Source: Alcanivorax sp. S71-1-4
GTDB taxonomy: Bacteria > Pseudomonadota > Gammaproteobacteria > Pseudomonadales > Alcanivoracaceae
Length of the DNA: 64,000 nucleotides
NCBI RefSeq assembly: GCF_009846755.1
Contig: NZ_AQOR01000010.1
Span: forward strand, 50,551-114,550
Reading direction: 5' to 3'
Shown here: piece after piece, positions 28,736 through 38,120 of the stretch
How the letters are laid out: each line of letters begins with the position of its first letter
How positions within the stretch are numbered: the first letter of the stretch is position 1
Program-made: the position numbers and the translations under genes
Notes under the pieces: model-generated
What the model was told of the DNA's origin: nothing
The model's database searches: none
Seen by the model: only the letters and a program-made list of their open reading frames with translations

Positions 28736-30622
28736 ATGCAATCCGCTTCCCTGACCCGCCTGCTGGTGGCCCGTCGCTTTGCGCCCTATTTTCTGACCCA
28801 GTTTCTCGGCGCCTTCAATGACAATGTGTTTCGTCAGGCGCTGATCCTGCTGATCACCTCCGGGGTCGTCACCGCGGTGGCACCGAACACGCTGAACAAC
28901 ATTGCGCTGGCGCTGTTCATTCTGCCGTTCTTCCTGTTTTCGGCACTGGCCGGCCAGTTTGCCGACAAGTACGACAAGGCCCGATTGATTCGCGGCATCA
29001 AGCTGGCGGAAGTCGTGATCATGCTGGTGGCGGCGGTAGGCTTCTACTTTGATGCGCTCTGGTTTCTGCTCGGCGTGCTGTTCTGCATGGGGTTCCAGTC
29101 GACCTGCTTCGGACCGCTGAAATATTCCATCATGCCGCAACACCTCAAGCCGACCGAGCTGGTGGGCGGCAATGCGCTGGTACAGCAGGGCACCTACATT
29201 GCCATTCTGCTGGGTTCCATTTCCGGCGTGGTGCTGAACATGTCCGGCTCGGAAAGCTGGTGGGCGCCGGCCGCGGTGATCACGATTGCCGTGCTGGGCT
29301 ATCTGGCTGCCCGCGCGATTCCCGCCGCCCCGGCGGCGGACCCGGGCGTCAGGATCAACTGGAACATTGTCAGTGAAACAGCGCGCGTAATAGGCCATGC
29401 ACGGGAAGTGAAATCTGTCTGGTACTCCGTACTGGCGATTTCCTGGTTCTGGTTTCTGGGCGCGGCCTACACCACGCAGCTGAAAGTCTACGTCGACAAC
29501 TACATCTTTGGCACCGAGATGGTGTACGCGCTGTTGCTGTCCACGTTCTCGATTGCCATTGGCGTCGGTTCGGTACTGTGCGAAAAACTGTCTGCCAAAC
29601 GGGTCGAGCTGGGTCTGGTGCCCATCGGCTCGCTGGGGCTGTCGATCTTCAGCATTGATCTCTACTTTTCCTACCAGGGCCTGGTGCCACCGCTGGACGG
29701 CACGCTGATGTCGGTGGGCGAGTTTCTGCGAGACGGCTCGAGCCTGCGTATTGTGCTGGATCTGTTCGGCATCGGCGTCTTCGGTGGATTTTACATTGTG
29801 CCGCTGTTTTCCTTTGTACAGTGGCGAAGCCGTCGCAGCCATCTGGCACGGGTGATCGCCGCCTGCAATGTGCTCAACGCGTTGTTCATGGTGCTCTCCG
29901 CCGTGGCGGGGATCGTGGTGGTGGGCGTGCTGGACATCAGTATCCCCGGCTTCTTCCTGATTCTGGCGCTGGCCAACCTGGTGGTGGCGGGCATCATCTA
30001 TTCGATGGTGCCGGAGTTCATGATCCGGTTCCTGATCTGGATGCTCACAAAAGTGATGTACCGCGTAAAACGACAAGGTCTTGAGCAGATTCCGGAACAG
30101 GGCCCGTGTGTGCTGGTCTGTAACCATGTCAGCTATGTGGATGCATTGCTGATTGCCGGTTCGGTGCAGCGACCAGTGCGCTTCGTGATGCAGAAGCAGA
30201 TTTATGAAATGCCGTTGCTGAACTACATTTTCCGCACCGGCAAGACCATTCCCATCGACAGCAGGGAGCGCAGCCCCGAGGTGTACGAACAGGCCTTCGT
30301 GCGGGTGAAGGAAGAGCTGGCAGAAGGCAACGTGGTCTGCATCTTCCCCGAAGGCCGGTTGACGCCGGACGGCGAGATCGGCGAATTCCGTGCCGGTGTG
30401 GAGAAAATGCTTGCTGACAGCCCGGTGCCGGTGATTCCGATGGCGCTGCAGGGGCTGTGGGGCAGTTACTTCAGTCATCAGGGCGGCCGGGCCCTGGCGA
30501 AACTGCCGAAACGGCTGCGCGCGCGCGTGGCGCTGATTGTCGGCGCACCGCAGCCTCCGGACACGGCGCGTGCCTCCGCGCTGCGTGAGCAGGTACAACA
30601 ACTGCGCGGCGATCACGCCTGA
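28736..30622 (+). CDS. LplT-like MFS transporter fused to PlsC acyltransferase
   Basis: The 628-residue protein has a twelve-helix major-facilitator domain (residues 1-420, starting with the LplT-like FLTQFLGAFNDNVFRQALILL). It is fused to a PlsC-type acyltransferase (residues 440-628) with NHVSYVDALL (HX4D) and FPEGRLTPDGEIG. In E. coli, LplT flips lysophospholipids inward and Aas re-acylates them. This fusion joins the two steps but lacks the C-terminal acyl-ACP synthetase half of Aas, so it presumably uses ready-made acyl donors. A role in membrane lipid repair is inferred. Confidence 0.9.
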   Translation: MQSASLTRLLVARRFAPYFLTQFLGAFNDNVFRQALILLITSGVVTAVAPNTLNNIALALFILPFFLFSALAGQFADKYDKARLIRGIKLAEVVIMLVAAVGFYFDALWFLLGVLFCMGFQSTCFGPLKYSIMPQHLKPTELVGGNALVQQGTYIAILLGSISGVVLNMSGSESWWAPAAVITIAVLGYLAARAIPAAPAADPGVRINWNIVSETARVIGHAREVKSVWYSVLAISWFWFLGAAYTTQLKVYVDNYIFGTEMVYALLLSTFSIAIGVGSVLCEKLSAKRVELGLVPIGSLGLSIFSIDLYFSYQGLVPPLDGTLMSVGEFLRDGSSLRIVLDLFGIGVFGGFYIVPLFSFVQWRSRRSHLARVIAACNVLNALFMVLSAVAGIVVVGVLDISIPGFFLILALANLVVAGIIYSMVPEFMIRFLIWMLTKVMYRVKRQGLEQIPEQGPCVLVCNHVSYVDALLIAGSVQRPVRFVMQKQIYEMPLLNYIFRTGKTIPIDSRERSPEVYEQAFVRVKEELAEGNVVCIFPEGRLTPDGEIGEFRAGVEKMLADSPVPVIPMALQGLWGSYFSHQGGRALAKLPKRLRARVALIVGAPQPPDTARASALREQVQQLRGDHA

Positions 30623-30693
30623 GCAAAGACAATCATGAAACGGATGTGTTGTGTACGGAGACGGGCAGCGTGAAGCAGGTGGGTAGTCGTGAC

Positions 30694-31029
30694 ATGGCGC
30701 TGTACTGGCGCGTACTGGCGCTGGGTTGTGCCGTGGTGCTGGCGGTCCTGAGCCTGTGGCCAGCGGATGAGCTGGTCCGCGTCGGCATGGGCTATATCAA
30801 TGACAAGGTGGGCCACTTCCTTGCCTACGTTGCCCTGGCCTGGCTGCTGGGTTGCGGCTGGCCACGGCAGCCACTGTGGCTGATCTGGCTGGTGTCATTC
30901 CTGTTCGGTGTGGCGATGGAATATGCCCAGTCGTTCACGCTCTCCCGCCAGTTTGATCTGATCGACATGGTGGCCAATGGCGGCGGCGCTTTGCTGGGCG
31001 TATTGCTGCTCTGGTGGCGTCGGCGCTGA
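30694..31029 (+). CDS. VanZ-like small membrane protein
   Basis: This 111-residue protein has three or four hydrophobic helices and the VanZ-type motifs NDKVGHFLAYVALAWL and EYAQSFTLSRQFDLIDMVANGGGALLG. The start is uncertain: GTG codons at 30646 and 30670 are in frame, and the latter has a GGAG upstream. I give the ATG at 30694, where a membrane helix begins at once. The function of such small VanZ relatives outside teicoplanin resistance is unknown. Confidence 0.75.
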   Translation: MALYWRVLALGCAVVLAVLSLWPADELVRVGMGYINDKVGHFLAYVALAWLLGCGWPRQPLWLIWLVSFLFGVAMEYAQSFTLSRQFDLIDMVANGGGALLGVLLLWWRRR

Positions 31030-31041
31030 CCGGCGCCGGCC

Positions 31042-31494
31042 TCAGGGCCCGCTCGGGTACTGGCGCGCGCGGCGCTCCAGCGGTGTGATCTCCCGCGTGA
31101 TGTCGCGCAGCTCTTGCTGGATGGCGGTGCGGGTATGGCCGCGCACGTTGCCCCGCTGCAGGTCCCGCTGCAAACCATCGCGTTCTATCTGCAACTGCCG
31201 CAGTCGGCTGCGTTCCCCGTAACCGAGAGGGCCGTCGTTACTTTGCCGGCGTGTGTTGTCGGTGGTGTCGTTGCGCGCAGACGGCGGTGGTGCGCGACGC
31301 GGCGCCGGCCGGTGTTCCATGCCGCTGATTTCGCCCAGTGGCGCGAGCTCCAGGGGTTCGCCCTGCCCCTCGCACGGCTGATTCACGTACACCGTCTGGC
31401 CATTTTGCTGGCATCGCCATATCTGTCCGGCATGGCTGGCCAGGCAGCAACCCAGCAGTGCGGCTAGGAAGAGTGCGGAAATGAAGCGGTACAT
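31042..31494 (-). CDS. DUF4124-type secreted protein
   Basis: The 150-residue protein has a clear signal peptide (FISALFLAALLGCCLASHAG) followed by IWRCQQNGQTVYVNQPCEG, the two-Cys strand pattern of DUF4124 proteins. The rest is an Arg/Gln-rich helical tail likely to form a coiled coil (RLRQLQIERDGLQRDLQRG). An AGGGA ribosome site supports the ATG at 31494. It is convergent with the VanZ-like gene, 12 bp apart. The function is unknown. Confidence 0.78.
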   Translation of the reverse strand: MYRFISALFLAALLGCCLASHAGQIWRCQQNGQTVYVNQPCEGQGEPLELAPLGEISGMEHRPAPRRAPPPSARNDTTDNTRRQSNDGPLGYGERSRLRQLQIERDGLQRDLQRGNVRGHTRTAIQQELRDITREITPLERRARQYPSGP

Positions 31495-31607
31495 AGACCA
31501 GCGTCCCTGCTGAAAAAATCCTGGGGCCAGTGTGCGTGATCGGCAGCGAATGACCAGACGACATTGGCGTCGTTGTGTGTCAGCGATTGCCGACACGCCG
31601 TGGCGAG

Positions 31608-32531
31608 TCAGCTCAGGCAAACCGCTTTGCCGCGGGCTTCCTGGGAATCGATCCAGCGCAGAATGCGCCCGCCCAGCGCCCGTTCGGTGGCGGCTTCGGC
31701 AATCCGCACCGCCTCGCGCAGCCCCTGGATATCGATCCCGGTATCCAGCCCCACCGCCTCCAGCAGGTAGACCAGATCCTCCGTGGCCACATTGCCGGTG
31801 GCGCCGGGTGCGAACGGGCAGCCGCCGAGCCCGCCGACAGACGCATCGAACCGGCGGATGCCGAGGTCGCAGGCGGTCCAGGCCAGGGCGCTGGCGAGGC
31901 CGCGGGTGTCGTGCAGATGGACATAGAACCGCTCAGCGCCGTACTCGCGGATCAGCGGCGTCATGATGTCTTTCATCTGTTGCGGATGGCCGGCACCAAT
32001 GGTGTCGGCAATGGCCAGCTCGTCGCTGCCGGCCTCGATCATGCGGCGGGTCAGGTCAAGCGTGACATTCACCGGCGTCGTGCCGTCGTAAGGGCAGGCA
32101 AAAGCGCCAGAGATATAGGTGCGGGTGGCGATGCCGTCCGCGCGTGCGGCCTCAATGATCAACCGGCAGCTGTCGATGGCCTGCGCCAGTGTCATGTTCA
32201 GGTTGCGCTGGTTAAAGGTGTCGGTGGTGGACAGCACCAGCGCCACGGTGGTGTAACCGGCGTCGCGGGCCAACTGGTAACCCTTCAGGTTCGGCACCAG
32301 GGCGGTATAGTGCAGGCCCTCGTCGCGGGGCAGCTGCGCGGTCAGCGCGGCGGCATCGGCCATTTGCGGCACGGCCTTCGGGCTGACGAAGCTGACCGGC
32401 TCCAGGTAGCGCACACCGGCGTCCACCAGCGCCCGGGCCAGCCGGGCCTTGTCCCCGGTGCTGACGTGCTTCGGCTGGTTCTGCAAGCCATCGCGCAGGC
32501 CCACTTCATTGATGATCACGCGTTCGCGCAT
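31608..32531 (-). CDS. Hydroxymethylglutaryl-CoA lyase family enzyme
   Basis: The 307-residue TIM-barrel protein has the N-terminal INEVGLRDGLQNQ (catalytic Arg-Asp), the metal-binding HLHDTRGLA and the active-site Cys loop GGLGGCPFAPGATGN, all hallmarks of HMG-CoA lyase. This enzyme splits HMG-CoA into acetoacetate and acetyl-CoA at the end of leucine breakdown. The rest of the leucine pathway is not adjacent, so a related acyl-CoA lyase role remains possible. It starts at the ATG at 32531, where the homologous part begins. Confidence 0.9.
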   Translation of the reverse strand: MRERVIINEVGLRDGLQNQPKHVSTGDKARLARALVDAGVRYLEPVSFVSPKAVPQMADAAALTAQLPRDEGLHYTALVPNLKGYQLARDAGYTTVALVLSTTDTFNQRNLNMTLAQAIDSCRLIIEAARADGIATRTYISGAFACPYDGTTPVNVTLDLTRRMIEAGSDELAIADTIGAGHPQQMKDIMTPLIREYGAERFYVHLHDTRGLASALAWTACDLGIRRFDASVGGLGGCPFAPGATGNVATEDLVYLLEAVGLDTGIDIQGLREAVRIAEAATERALGGRILRWIDSQEARGKAVCLS

Positions 32532-32795
32532 GCTGTGTTCTCCCGGAGCGGGCTGGCTGGCCCTGTTGTTGTCTTCACAGAGTGCTGGCAAAGCCTCTTT
32601 GAGGCACGGATCCGCAGCGATGGACACGACAAATCAATCGCTTGTCACGCCTGCGTGCAGAAGGCCGGATCACGCCCTCCGCGCCGGCGGCGTTCAGCCG
32701 ACGGCCAAGCGGCCCAAGTCTGCCACTGCCGGGCGTCGGATGCATCCGCGGGTGCTGTTAGAATCGTCGACCTGGCCATGCCGCAGGAGGCTGAC

Positions 32796-33704
32796 GTGAC
32801 TGAACACTGGAAGTACTGGTACCGCATCACCCGTGCTGCGCTGGAGAACTGGCTCGGCAGCCAGGCGATGATCTACGCCGGCGCGCTGGCCTTCTTCACC
32901 CTGTTCTCCATTGCGCCGGTGGTGATCCTGGCGGTGCAGGTGATCGGTATTGTCCTCAGTACGGATGCGGCAATGAACCAGATCATGGGCCAACTGCAGG
33001 ACGCTATCGGCGCGGACGCCGCCGAGGCCGTCCGCGTGGCGGTGGAGGGCACACAGATCAACCGCGGCGGCATCCTGCCGACGTTGATCAGTCTCGGCGC
33101 CATGCTGATCGGGGCCACCACGGTATTCGCCCAGTTGCAGCGGTCGCTGAACAACATCTGGGGTGTGATGCCGCGTCCGTCCCGCAATACCCTCTTCCTA
33201 TTGCTCAAAAGCCGCGTGATGTCGCTGACCATCGTGCTGTCGATCGGTTTTGTGTTGCTGGTGTCGCTGCTGCTGAGTGTCATTCTGCGGGCGGTAATGA
33301 CGTTCGCCTCCGACTGGCTGCCAATGCCGGGCTTTATTGCCGTGGGGCTCGAAACCCTGGTCTCGCTGGCCGTCATTACCCTGTTGTTTGCCACCATCTT
33401 CCGCGTCTTGCCGGACGTGCGCCTGACCTGGCGTGATGTGCGGCTGGGGGCGTTCATTACCGCGCTGCTGTTTTCCCTTGGGCGTTTTCTTATCGCGTTC
33501 TATCTTGCCAACACGGCGACGGCCTCCACCTATGGGGCGGCAGGGTCGCTGGTGCTGCTGCTGTTGTGGGTGTACTACTCGTCGATGATCCTGCTGTTTG
33601 GCGCGGCGTTCACGCGTGCCCACACGGAAGCCCGCGGACGAGTGATCCGCCCGCAGGCGACGGCGATCAACGTACGCCGCACGCTGGTGGAAGAAGAGAC
33701 CTGA
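32796..33704 (+). CDS. YihY/virulence factor BrkB family membrane protein
   Basis: The 302-residue inner-membrane protein has about six membrane helices. The family pattern is clear: AMIYAGALAFFTLFSIAPVV near the N-terminus, a central QLQRSLNNIWGV, and TYGAAGSLVLLLLWVYYSSMILLFGAAF near the end. It was once called RNase BN, but that activity belongs elsewhere; the true function is unknown. The GTG at 32796 is preceded by a perfect AGGAGG five bases upstream, better than the ATG 18 bp earlier. Confidence 0.88.
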   Translation: MTEHWKYWYRITRAALENWLGSQAMIYAGALAFFTLFSIAPVVILAVQVIGIVLSTDAAMNQIMGQLQDAIGADAAEAVRVAVEGTQINRGGILPTLISLGAMLIGATTVFAQLQRSLNNIWGVMPRPSRNTLFLLLKSRVMSLTIVLSIGFVLLVSLLLSVILRAVMTFASDWLPMPGFIAVGLETLVSLAVITLLFATIFRVLPDVRLTWRDVRLGAFITALLFSLGRFLIAFYLANTATASTYGAAGSLVLLLLWVYYSSMILLFGAAFTRAHTEARGRVIRPQATAINVRRTLVEEET

Positions 33705-33743
33705 ACCCCGGGCGCCCGGTTTTGACCCGCGTCGCCCGAGCCC

Positions 33744-33767
33744 CTGACAGCTTGATCAAGCTGTCAG
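33744..33767. repeat. 24-bp perfect palindrome
   Basis: CTGACAGCTTGA and its exact complement meet without a spacer. It lies between the YihY-type gene and the lipase gene, immediately before the dispersed hairpin at 33770. Confidence 0.8.
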
Positions 33768-33769
33768 CA

Positions 33770-33791
33770 CAGGCTGTTTTTCAACAGCCTG
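33770..33791. repeat. CAGGCTGTT-type hairpin, copy 2
   Basis: The arms CAGGCTGTT/AACAGCCTG enclose loop TTTC. The same hairpin occurs at 5555-5577 with a variant loop. Its T-rich loop does not give a normal terminator. Confidence 0.75.
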
Positions 33792-33828
33792 CTAATATCA
33801 AAAACATTCAATCCAGGGGATCAGGACA

Positions 33829-34713
33829 ATGTGGGAACTGTTGTTGTGGCTGGCGGGCCTGCTGCTGGTCGGTACGGGGCTGCAGACCTTCGCCTTCTAC
33901 GCCATCTGGTTCTACGAACAGCGTGTCTCGCCGGAGCTGGCGGAGGTGCCGGGCGGCAGCCCGGTCAGGTGGTGGCAAGCTCTGCTGGGCGCCATGCGCG
34001 AATGGCTTTCCATCACGGCACTGGTCGTGAGCTATCCGCTGCGGTTGCTGCACGATGCCTCGCCCGTGAAAAATCGCAGGCCGGGTGAAGAACCGATCAT
34101 CCTTGTGCACGGCTACGGCGGCGACAGTGCCAATTTTTTGCTGATGCAGTGGCGGCTCAAACGACGGGGCTGGCGCAATGTCTATGCCGTGAGCTACACG
34201 CCTCCGATCATCGATGCGCGAAAGCTGGCACAGCAGGTGGCCGATCATGTGGACGCCGTGCTGCGTGTCACCCGGGCGGAGAAAGCACACCTGGTCTGCC
34301 ACAGCATGGGTGGCCCATTGGCGCGCTATGCCCTGCACCACCTTGGCCTGGCGGGCCGGGTCGGCAAGGTCATCACGCTGGGTTCGCCGCATGCGGGCTC
34401 GCGCGTGGCGAACCTGTTTCCGGCGATTGGTGCGGCGTTCCAGATGCGTTACCAGAGCGCCTTCATTCGTGAGCTGAACGCGCTGGGCGAGCCGCCGGGC
34501 GGCACCCGCTTCTATTCGATCTATTCCAATTTTGACAATTTTATTCTGCCGGCCAGCAGCGCAGTGCTGCCGGGTGCCGGCAATATTCACGTGCCGCTGC
34601 ACGGTCACTGCGCCCTGCTCTACAGCGCCCGTGTGCTCGACGAGGTGGAAGCCTGCCTGCGCGGTACCAGCGAGCAGAGCGAACCCGCCGAAGAATCCGC
34701 ACAGGAACACTGA
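33829..34713 (+). CDS. Membrane-anchored alpha/beta hydrolase, lipase-like
   Basis: The 294-residue protein starts with a hydrophobic anchor (LLLWLAGLLLVGTGLQTFAFY). The hydrolase fold shows the oxyanion HGYGGDSANF and the nucleophile elbow CHSMGG with Ser159, with Cys replacing the usual first Gly. GSPHAGSRVAN resembles triacylglycerol lipases and PGAP1-like esterases. The catalytic His is probably in VPLHGHCALLYS. It should sit on the periplasmic or cytoplasmic face of the inner membrane; the substrate is unknown. Confidence 0.85.
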   Translation: MWELLLWLAGLLLVGTGLQTFAFYAIWFYEQRVSPELAEVPGGSPVRWWQALLGAMREWLSITALVVSYPLRLLHDASPVKNRRPGEEPIILVHGYGGDSANFLLMQWRLKRRGWRNVYAVSYTPPIIDARKLAQQVADHVDAVLRVTRAEKAHLVCHSMGGPLARYALHHLGLAGRVGKVITLGSPHAGSRVANLFPAIGAAFQMRYQSAFIRELNALGEPPGGTRFYSIYSNFDNFILPASSAVLPGAGNIHVPLHGHCALLYSARVLDEVEACLRGTSEQSEPAEESAQEH

Positions 34714-34868
34714 AGCACCGCTTGTTGACCCAGGGCAAGACGTTGGTCGCAAACAGGCTTGAGTCGCACGCGTAACGGCGCCATGATGAAAGTCGCGGTA
34801 TCGTCCGGGAGACAGGCCGTAACAGTCCGGCGATGCTGTCCGTATTCATGGCAGGCAAGGAGACGGTT

Positions 34869-35375
34869 ATGGTGGAGTCCGGTGCAATGCGATCCAGCGA
34901 TGCTTCCCACAGTTCCCAGTACAGTGCCACGGTCACCTGGCATGTGGCCCCCGGTGCGACATTCTCCCCCGGCAGTTACAACCGCGATCACGAGTGGACC
35001 TTCCCCGGTGGTGAAGTGGTGCCGGCCTCTGCGTCCCCGCACTATCAGGGCACGGCGTCACGTGTGAATCCTGAAGAAGCCCTGATCTCGGCATTGGCGA
35101 GCTGCCATATGCTGACCTTCCTGGCCCTGGCCGCGAAGAAAAAGCTGCGGGTGCTGAGTTATCTTGATCGCGCCTCCGGCGTGCTTGACCGGAACGCGCA
35201 GGGCAACATTGCCATTACCGAAGTGACGCTGCGCCCCCGCGTGGTGTTCGCCGATGACACGACCCCGGATGAAGCGACCCTGCGTGCGTTGCACGAGGAT
35301 GCGCACCAGCACTGCTTTATCGCCAACACCCTCAACGCACGCATGCTGCTGGAGCCAGAGATTCCGCGCTTCTGA
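34869..35375 (+). CDS. OsmC/Ohr-family peroxide-detoxifying protein
   Basis: The 168-residue protein has the OsmC pattern: NPEEALISALASCHMLTFLALAAKK with the peroxidatic Cys, and a later second Cys in DAHQHCFIANTLN. Family members reduce organic hydroperoxides with a reactive Cys pair, useful in an organism that oxidises hydrocarbons. The ATG at 34869 has AAGGAG upstream and was preferred over an earlier ATG. It stands alone between lipase and acyl-CoA dehydrogenase genes. Confidence 0.88.
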   Translation: MVESGAMRSSDASHSSQYSATVTWHVAPGATFSPGSYNRDHEWTFPGGEVVPASASPHYQGTASRVNPEEALISALASCHMLTFLALAAKKKLRVLSYLDRASGVLDRNAQGNIAITEVTLRPRVVFADDTTPDEATLRALHEDAHQHCFIANTLNARMLLEPEIPRF

Positions 35376-35572
35376 CACGTACCCTGCCCGCCAGGCCCGC
35401 AGACCGGTGACACCGGCTGCGCCAGGCCTGGGTTCCCGGTGACCGGCCGGTTTCGCCCGGCGCGCCGGTTTTCCTTACAATCCCGATTCTGAATGACCCA
35501 TGGCGGTGGTCCCCTGCGCGCCATGCGGTCTCCTGATCGTGTCCCGGCACCCACAACAACAGGAACGCCACC

Positions 35573-36715
35573 ATGCTGGATCAAAGCGAAATCGAACTGT
35601 TTCGAACCAACGTTCGCAAATACCTGGAAAAGGAAATCGGCCCGCATTACGCAACGTGGGAGAAAGAGGAAATTCTGCCGCGCGAAGTCTGGACCGGCCT
35701 GGGCGAGAATGGCTTCCTGTGTGTCGATGTACCGGAAGAATACGGTGGCTTCGGCGCGCCGTTCCGTCTGTCCGCGATCGTGGTCGAAGAAGCCTCCCGC
35801 CTTGGCTTTGGTGGCCTGGCGTCAAACATCTCCGTGCACTCGGATATTGTGGCGCCGTACATCCTGCACCTGGGGACTGAAGAACAGAAGCAGACCTGGC
35901 TGCCGAAAATGGTGACAGGCGAAGCCATCGGTGCCATCGGTATGACCGAACCGGGCGCCGGCTCGGATCTGCAGGGCATGAAAACCCGTGCCGAAAAAGA
36001 CGGCGACAGCTATGTGATCAACGGCCAGAAAACCTTTATCACCAACGGCCAGCATTGCGACGTGATCGTGCTCGCCACCAAGACCGATCCGAACGCCGGC
36101 AGCAAAGGCATGACGCTGTTTACCGTGGATACCTCACTGCCCGGTTTTTCCCGTGGCCGCAATCTGGAGAAAATGGGGCATCATTGCGCCGACACCTCTG
36201 AGCTGTTCTTTGAGAACGTGCGTGTAGGCGCCGACCAGATTCTCGGCGGCGAAGGCCGTGGCTTTGCCAACCTGATGAACGAGCTGCCCCGCGAACGTCT
36301 GATCCTTGCCATCGGTGCCGTGGGTGCCTGCGAAGGCATGCTCGAACGCACCACGACCTATGTGCAGGAGCGCAAGGCCTTTGGACAGTCCATCGCCCAG
36401 TTCCAGAACTCGCGCTTCAAGCTGGCCAACCTGAAAGCGCAGATCGAAGTGAACAAGGCGTTCGTGGCGCAGTGCACCGACCAGTACGACGAGGGCAAGC
36501 TCAGCACCACGAATGCGTCCATCGCCAAATACACCACCACCGAACTGCAAGGCGTGGTGGCGGATCAGTGCCTGCAGCTGTTCGGTGGCTATGGCTACAT
36601 GCAGGAGTACCCGATCTCCCGCGATTACGTCGATGCGCGTATCCAGCGTATCTATGGCGGCACCAGCGAAATCATGCTGGAGATCATCGCGCGCGACGTG
36701 CTCGGCCGCGGCTGA
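35573..36715 (+). CDS. Acyl-CoA dehydrogenase
   Basis: The 380-residue flavoenzyme carries out the first step of beta-oxidation, forming trans-2-enoyl-CoA. It shows AIGAIGMTEPGAGSDLQGM (signature 1), the FAD-binding FITNG, and signature 2 in QLFGGYGYMQEYPISRDYVDARIQRIYGGTSEIM. The usual catalytic Glu position is held within the RIYGGTSEI region. It is a single gene. With the acyl-CoA ligase and AlkB it fits growth on alkanes; chain-length preference is not readable. Confidence 0.93.
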   Translation: MLDQSEIELFRTNVRKYLEKEIGPHYATWEKEEILPREVWTGLGENGFLCVDVPEEYGGFGAPFRLSAIVVEEASRLGFGGLASNISVHSDIVAPYILHLGTEEQKQTWLPKMVTGEAIGAIGMTEPGAGSDLQGMKTRAEKDGDSYVINGQKTFITNGQHCDVIVLATKTDPNAGSKGMTLFTVDTSLPGFSRGRNLEKMGHHCADTSELFFENVRVGADQILGGEGRGFANLMNELPRERLILAIGAVGACEGMLERTTTYVQERKAFGQSIAQFQNSRFKLANLKAQIEVNKAFVAQCTDQYDEGKLSTTNASIAKYTTTELQGVVADQCLQLFGGYGYMQEYPISRDYVDARIQRIYGGTSEIMLEIIARDVLGRG

Positions 36716-36726
36716 TCGACCGTGCT

Positions 36727-36754
36727 GCGTGCGGCCACGACACCGGCCGCACGC
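36727..36754 (+). terminator. Probable terminator after the acyl-CoA dehydrogenase
   Basis: A perfect 10-bp stem GCGTGCGGCC/GGCCGCACGC with an 8-nt loop begins 12 bp after the stop codon and is followed by a pyrimidine-rich but not pure T tract. Confidence 0.55.
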
Positions 36755-36815
36755 CTATTCTTCCTGTCATGTTCGCCGGCTACACTGCGGACACCCTGTT
36801 GTGTGCGGAGTGTCC

Positions 36816-38120
36816 ATGCCGTCTTCCCCTGCGATTCCGTTTCGTGATGCGCTGATGGTGTGGTGGCGCGTGGCGCTGCTGAGCTTTGGCGGGCCGGCCG
36901 GACAGATTGCAGTGATGCACCGGATCCTGGTGGACGAAAAACGCTGGGTGGATGAACCCCGTTTCCTGCACGCACTGAACTTCTGCATGCTGCTGCCCGG
37001 GCCGGAAGCCCAGCAACTGGCCACCTACCTGGGCTGGACATTGCACGGTGTGCGCGGCGGGCTGGTGGCGGGTGGGCTGTTTGTGCTGCCCGGGTTTGTG
37101 TCGATTCTGGCGTTGTCGCTGCTGTATGCCGGCATGCGGGATGTGCCGGCGGTCACGGCGCTGCTGTTCGGGCTGAAAGCCGCCGTGCTGGCGCTGGTCT
37201 TCATGGCGGTGTGGCGTCTGGCGGGCAAGGCCCTGGTGACACCCTGGTTGCGGGGGCTGGCGGCGGCAGCGTTTGTTGCCATCGCCGTGTTTGACCTGCC
37301 GTTCCCGCTTATCGTGCTGGGTGCGGGTGCGCTCGGCTATTGGGTGGCGCGTCATCGACGCGCCTGGCTGGGCGATGGCTTGCAGCCGGCGGTGGAGATG
37401 CCGCATGGCAGGGTCAGTCATCGCCATCTCTGGCGAGTGGTGCCGCTCGGGCTGGTGTTGTGGGCGGCGCCGGTGCTGGCGTGTGCGTTATGGCTGGGTG
37501 CGGATCACGTGCTGGTCACGGTGGGGGAATTCTTCAGCAAAGTCGCGGTGGTGACCTTCGGTGGTGCCTACGCGGTGCTCGCCTACATCGCACAGCAGGC
37601 CGTGGAGCAATACGCCTGGCTGCAACCGGGTGAAATGCTCGATGGCCTGGGAATGGCGGAAAGCACGCCGGGGCCGCTGATCCAGGTCGTGCAGTTTGTC
37701 GGATTCATGGCGGCCTTTCGTGATGCGGCGCCCCTCTCCCCCTGGCTGGGCGGGCTGCTGGGTGCGCTGCTGACCACCTGGGTGATCTTCGTGCCCTGCT
37801 TTCTCTTTATCTTTGCCGGCGCACCCTATGTTGAACGGCTGCGCGCCAACCAGGCCTTGTCCGGCGCACTGCGGGCGATCACCGCCGCGGTGCTCGGCGT
37901 GATGGCCAGCCTGGCGTTGTGGTTTGCGGCCCATGTACTGTTCAGCGAAACCCGGCACATCGCGGGCATCACCGTGCCGGTGCTGCACAGCCTGCAATGG
38001 CTGCCGCTGCTCTGGTGCGCGCTGGCCTTCTGGCTGCTGGCGTGGCGGGGCTGGGGGCTGCTGCCGGTGCTGGCGCTGACGACGCTGGCCGGCGCCGGAT
38101 CATGGTGGGTGCTTTACTGA
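36816..38120 (+). CDS. chrA: Chromate transporter ChrA
   Basis: The 434-residue membrane protein has two homologous CHR halves. The N-terminal half has SFGGPAGQIAVMH and LLPGPEAQQLATYLGW; the C-terminal half has VVTFGGAYAVLAYIAQQAVE and MAESTPGPLIQVVQFVG. About ten helices are visible. Long ChrA proteins export chromate, using a proton gradient. No chrB regulator is adjacent. Its last 7 bp overlap the end of the convergent gntR gene. Confidence 0.93.
   Translation: MPSSPAIPFRDALMVWWRVALLSFGGPAGQIAVMHRILVDEKRWVDEPRFLHALNFCMLLPGPEAQQLATYLGWTLHGVRGGLVAGGLFVLPGFVSILALSLLYAGMRDVPAVTALLFGLKAAVLALVFMAVWRLAGKALVTPWLRGLAAAAFVAIAVFDLPFPLIVLGAGALGYWVARHRRAWLGDGLQPAVEMPHGRVSHRHLWRVVPLGLVLWAAPVLACALWLGADHVLVTVGEFFSKVAVVTFGGAYAVLAYIAQQAVEQYAWLQPGEMLDGLGMAESTPGPLIQVVQFVGFMAAFRDAAPLSPWLGGLLGALLTTWVIFVPCFLFIFAGAPYVERLRANQALSGALRAITAAVLGVMASLALWFAAHVLFSETRHIAGITVPVLHSLQWLPLLWCALAFWLLAWRGWGLLPVLALTTLAGAGSWWVLY

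Noticed and set aside
28415..30616. A 733-codon open frame opposite the LplT-PlsC fusion
   Set aside because: It is antisense to a clearly conserved gene and its translation has no family features.
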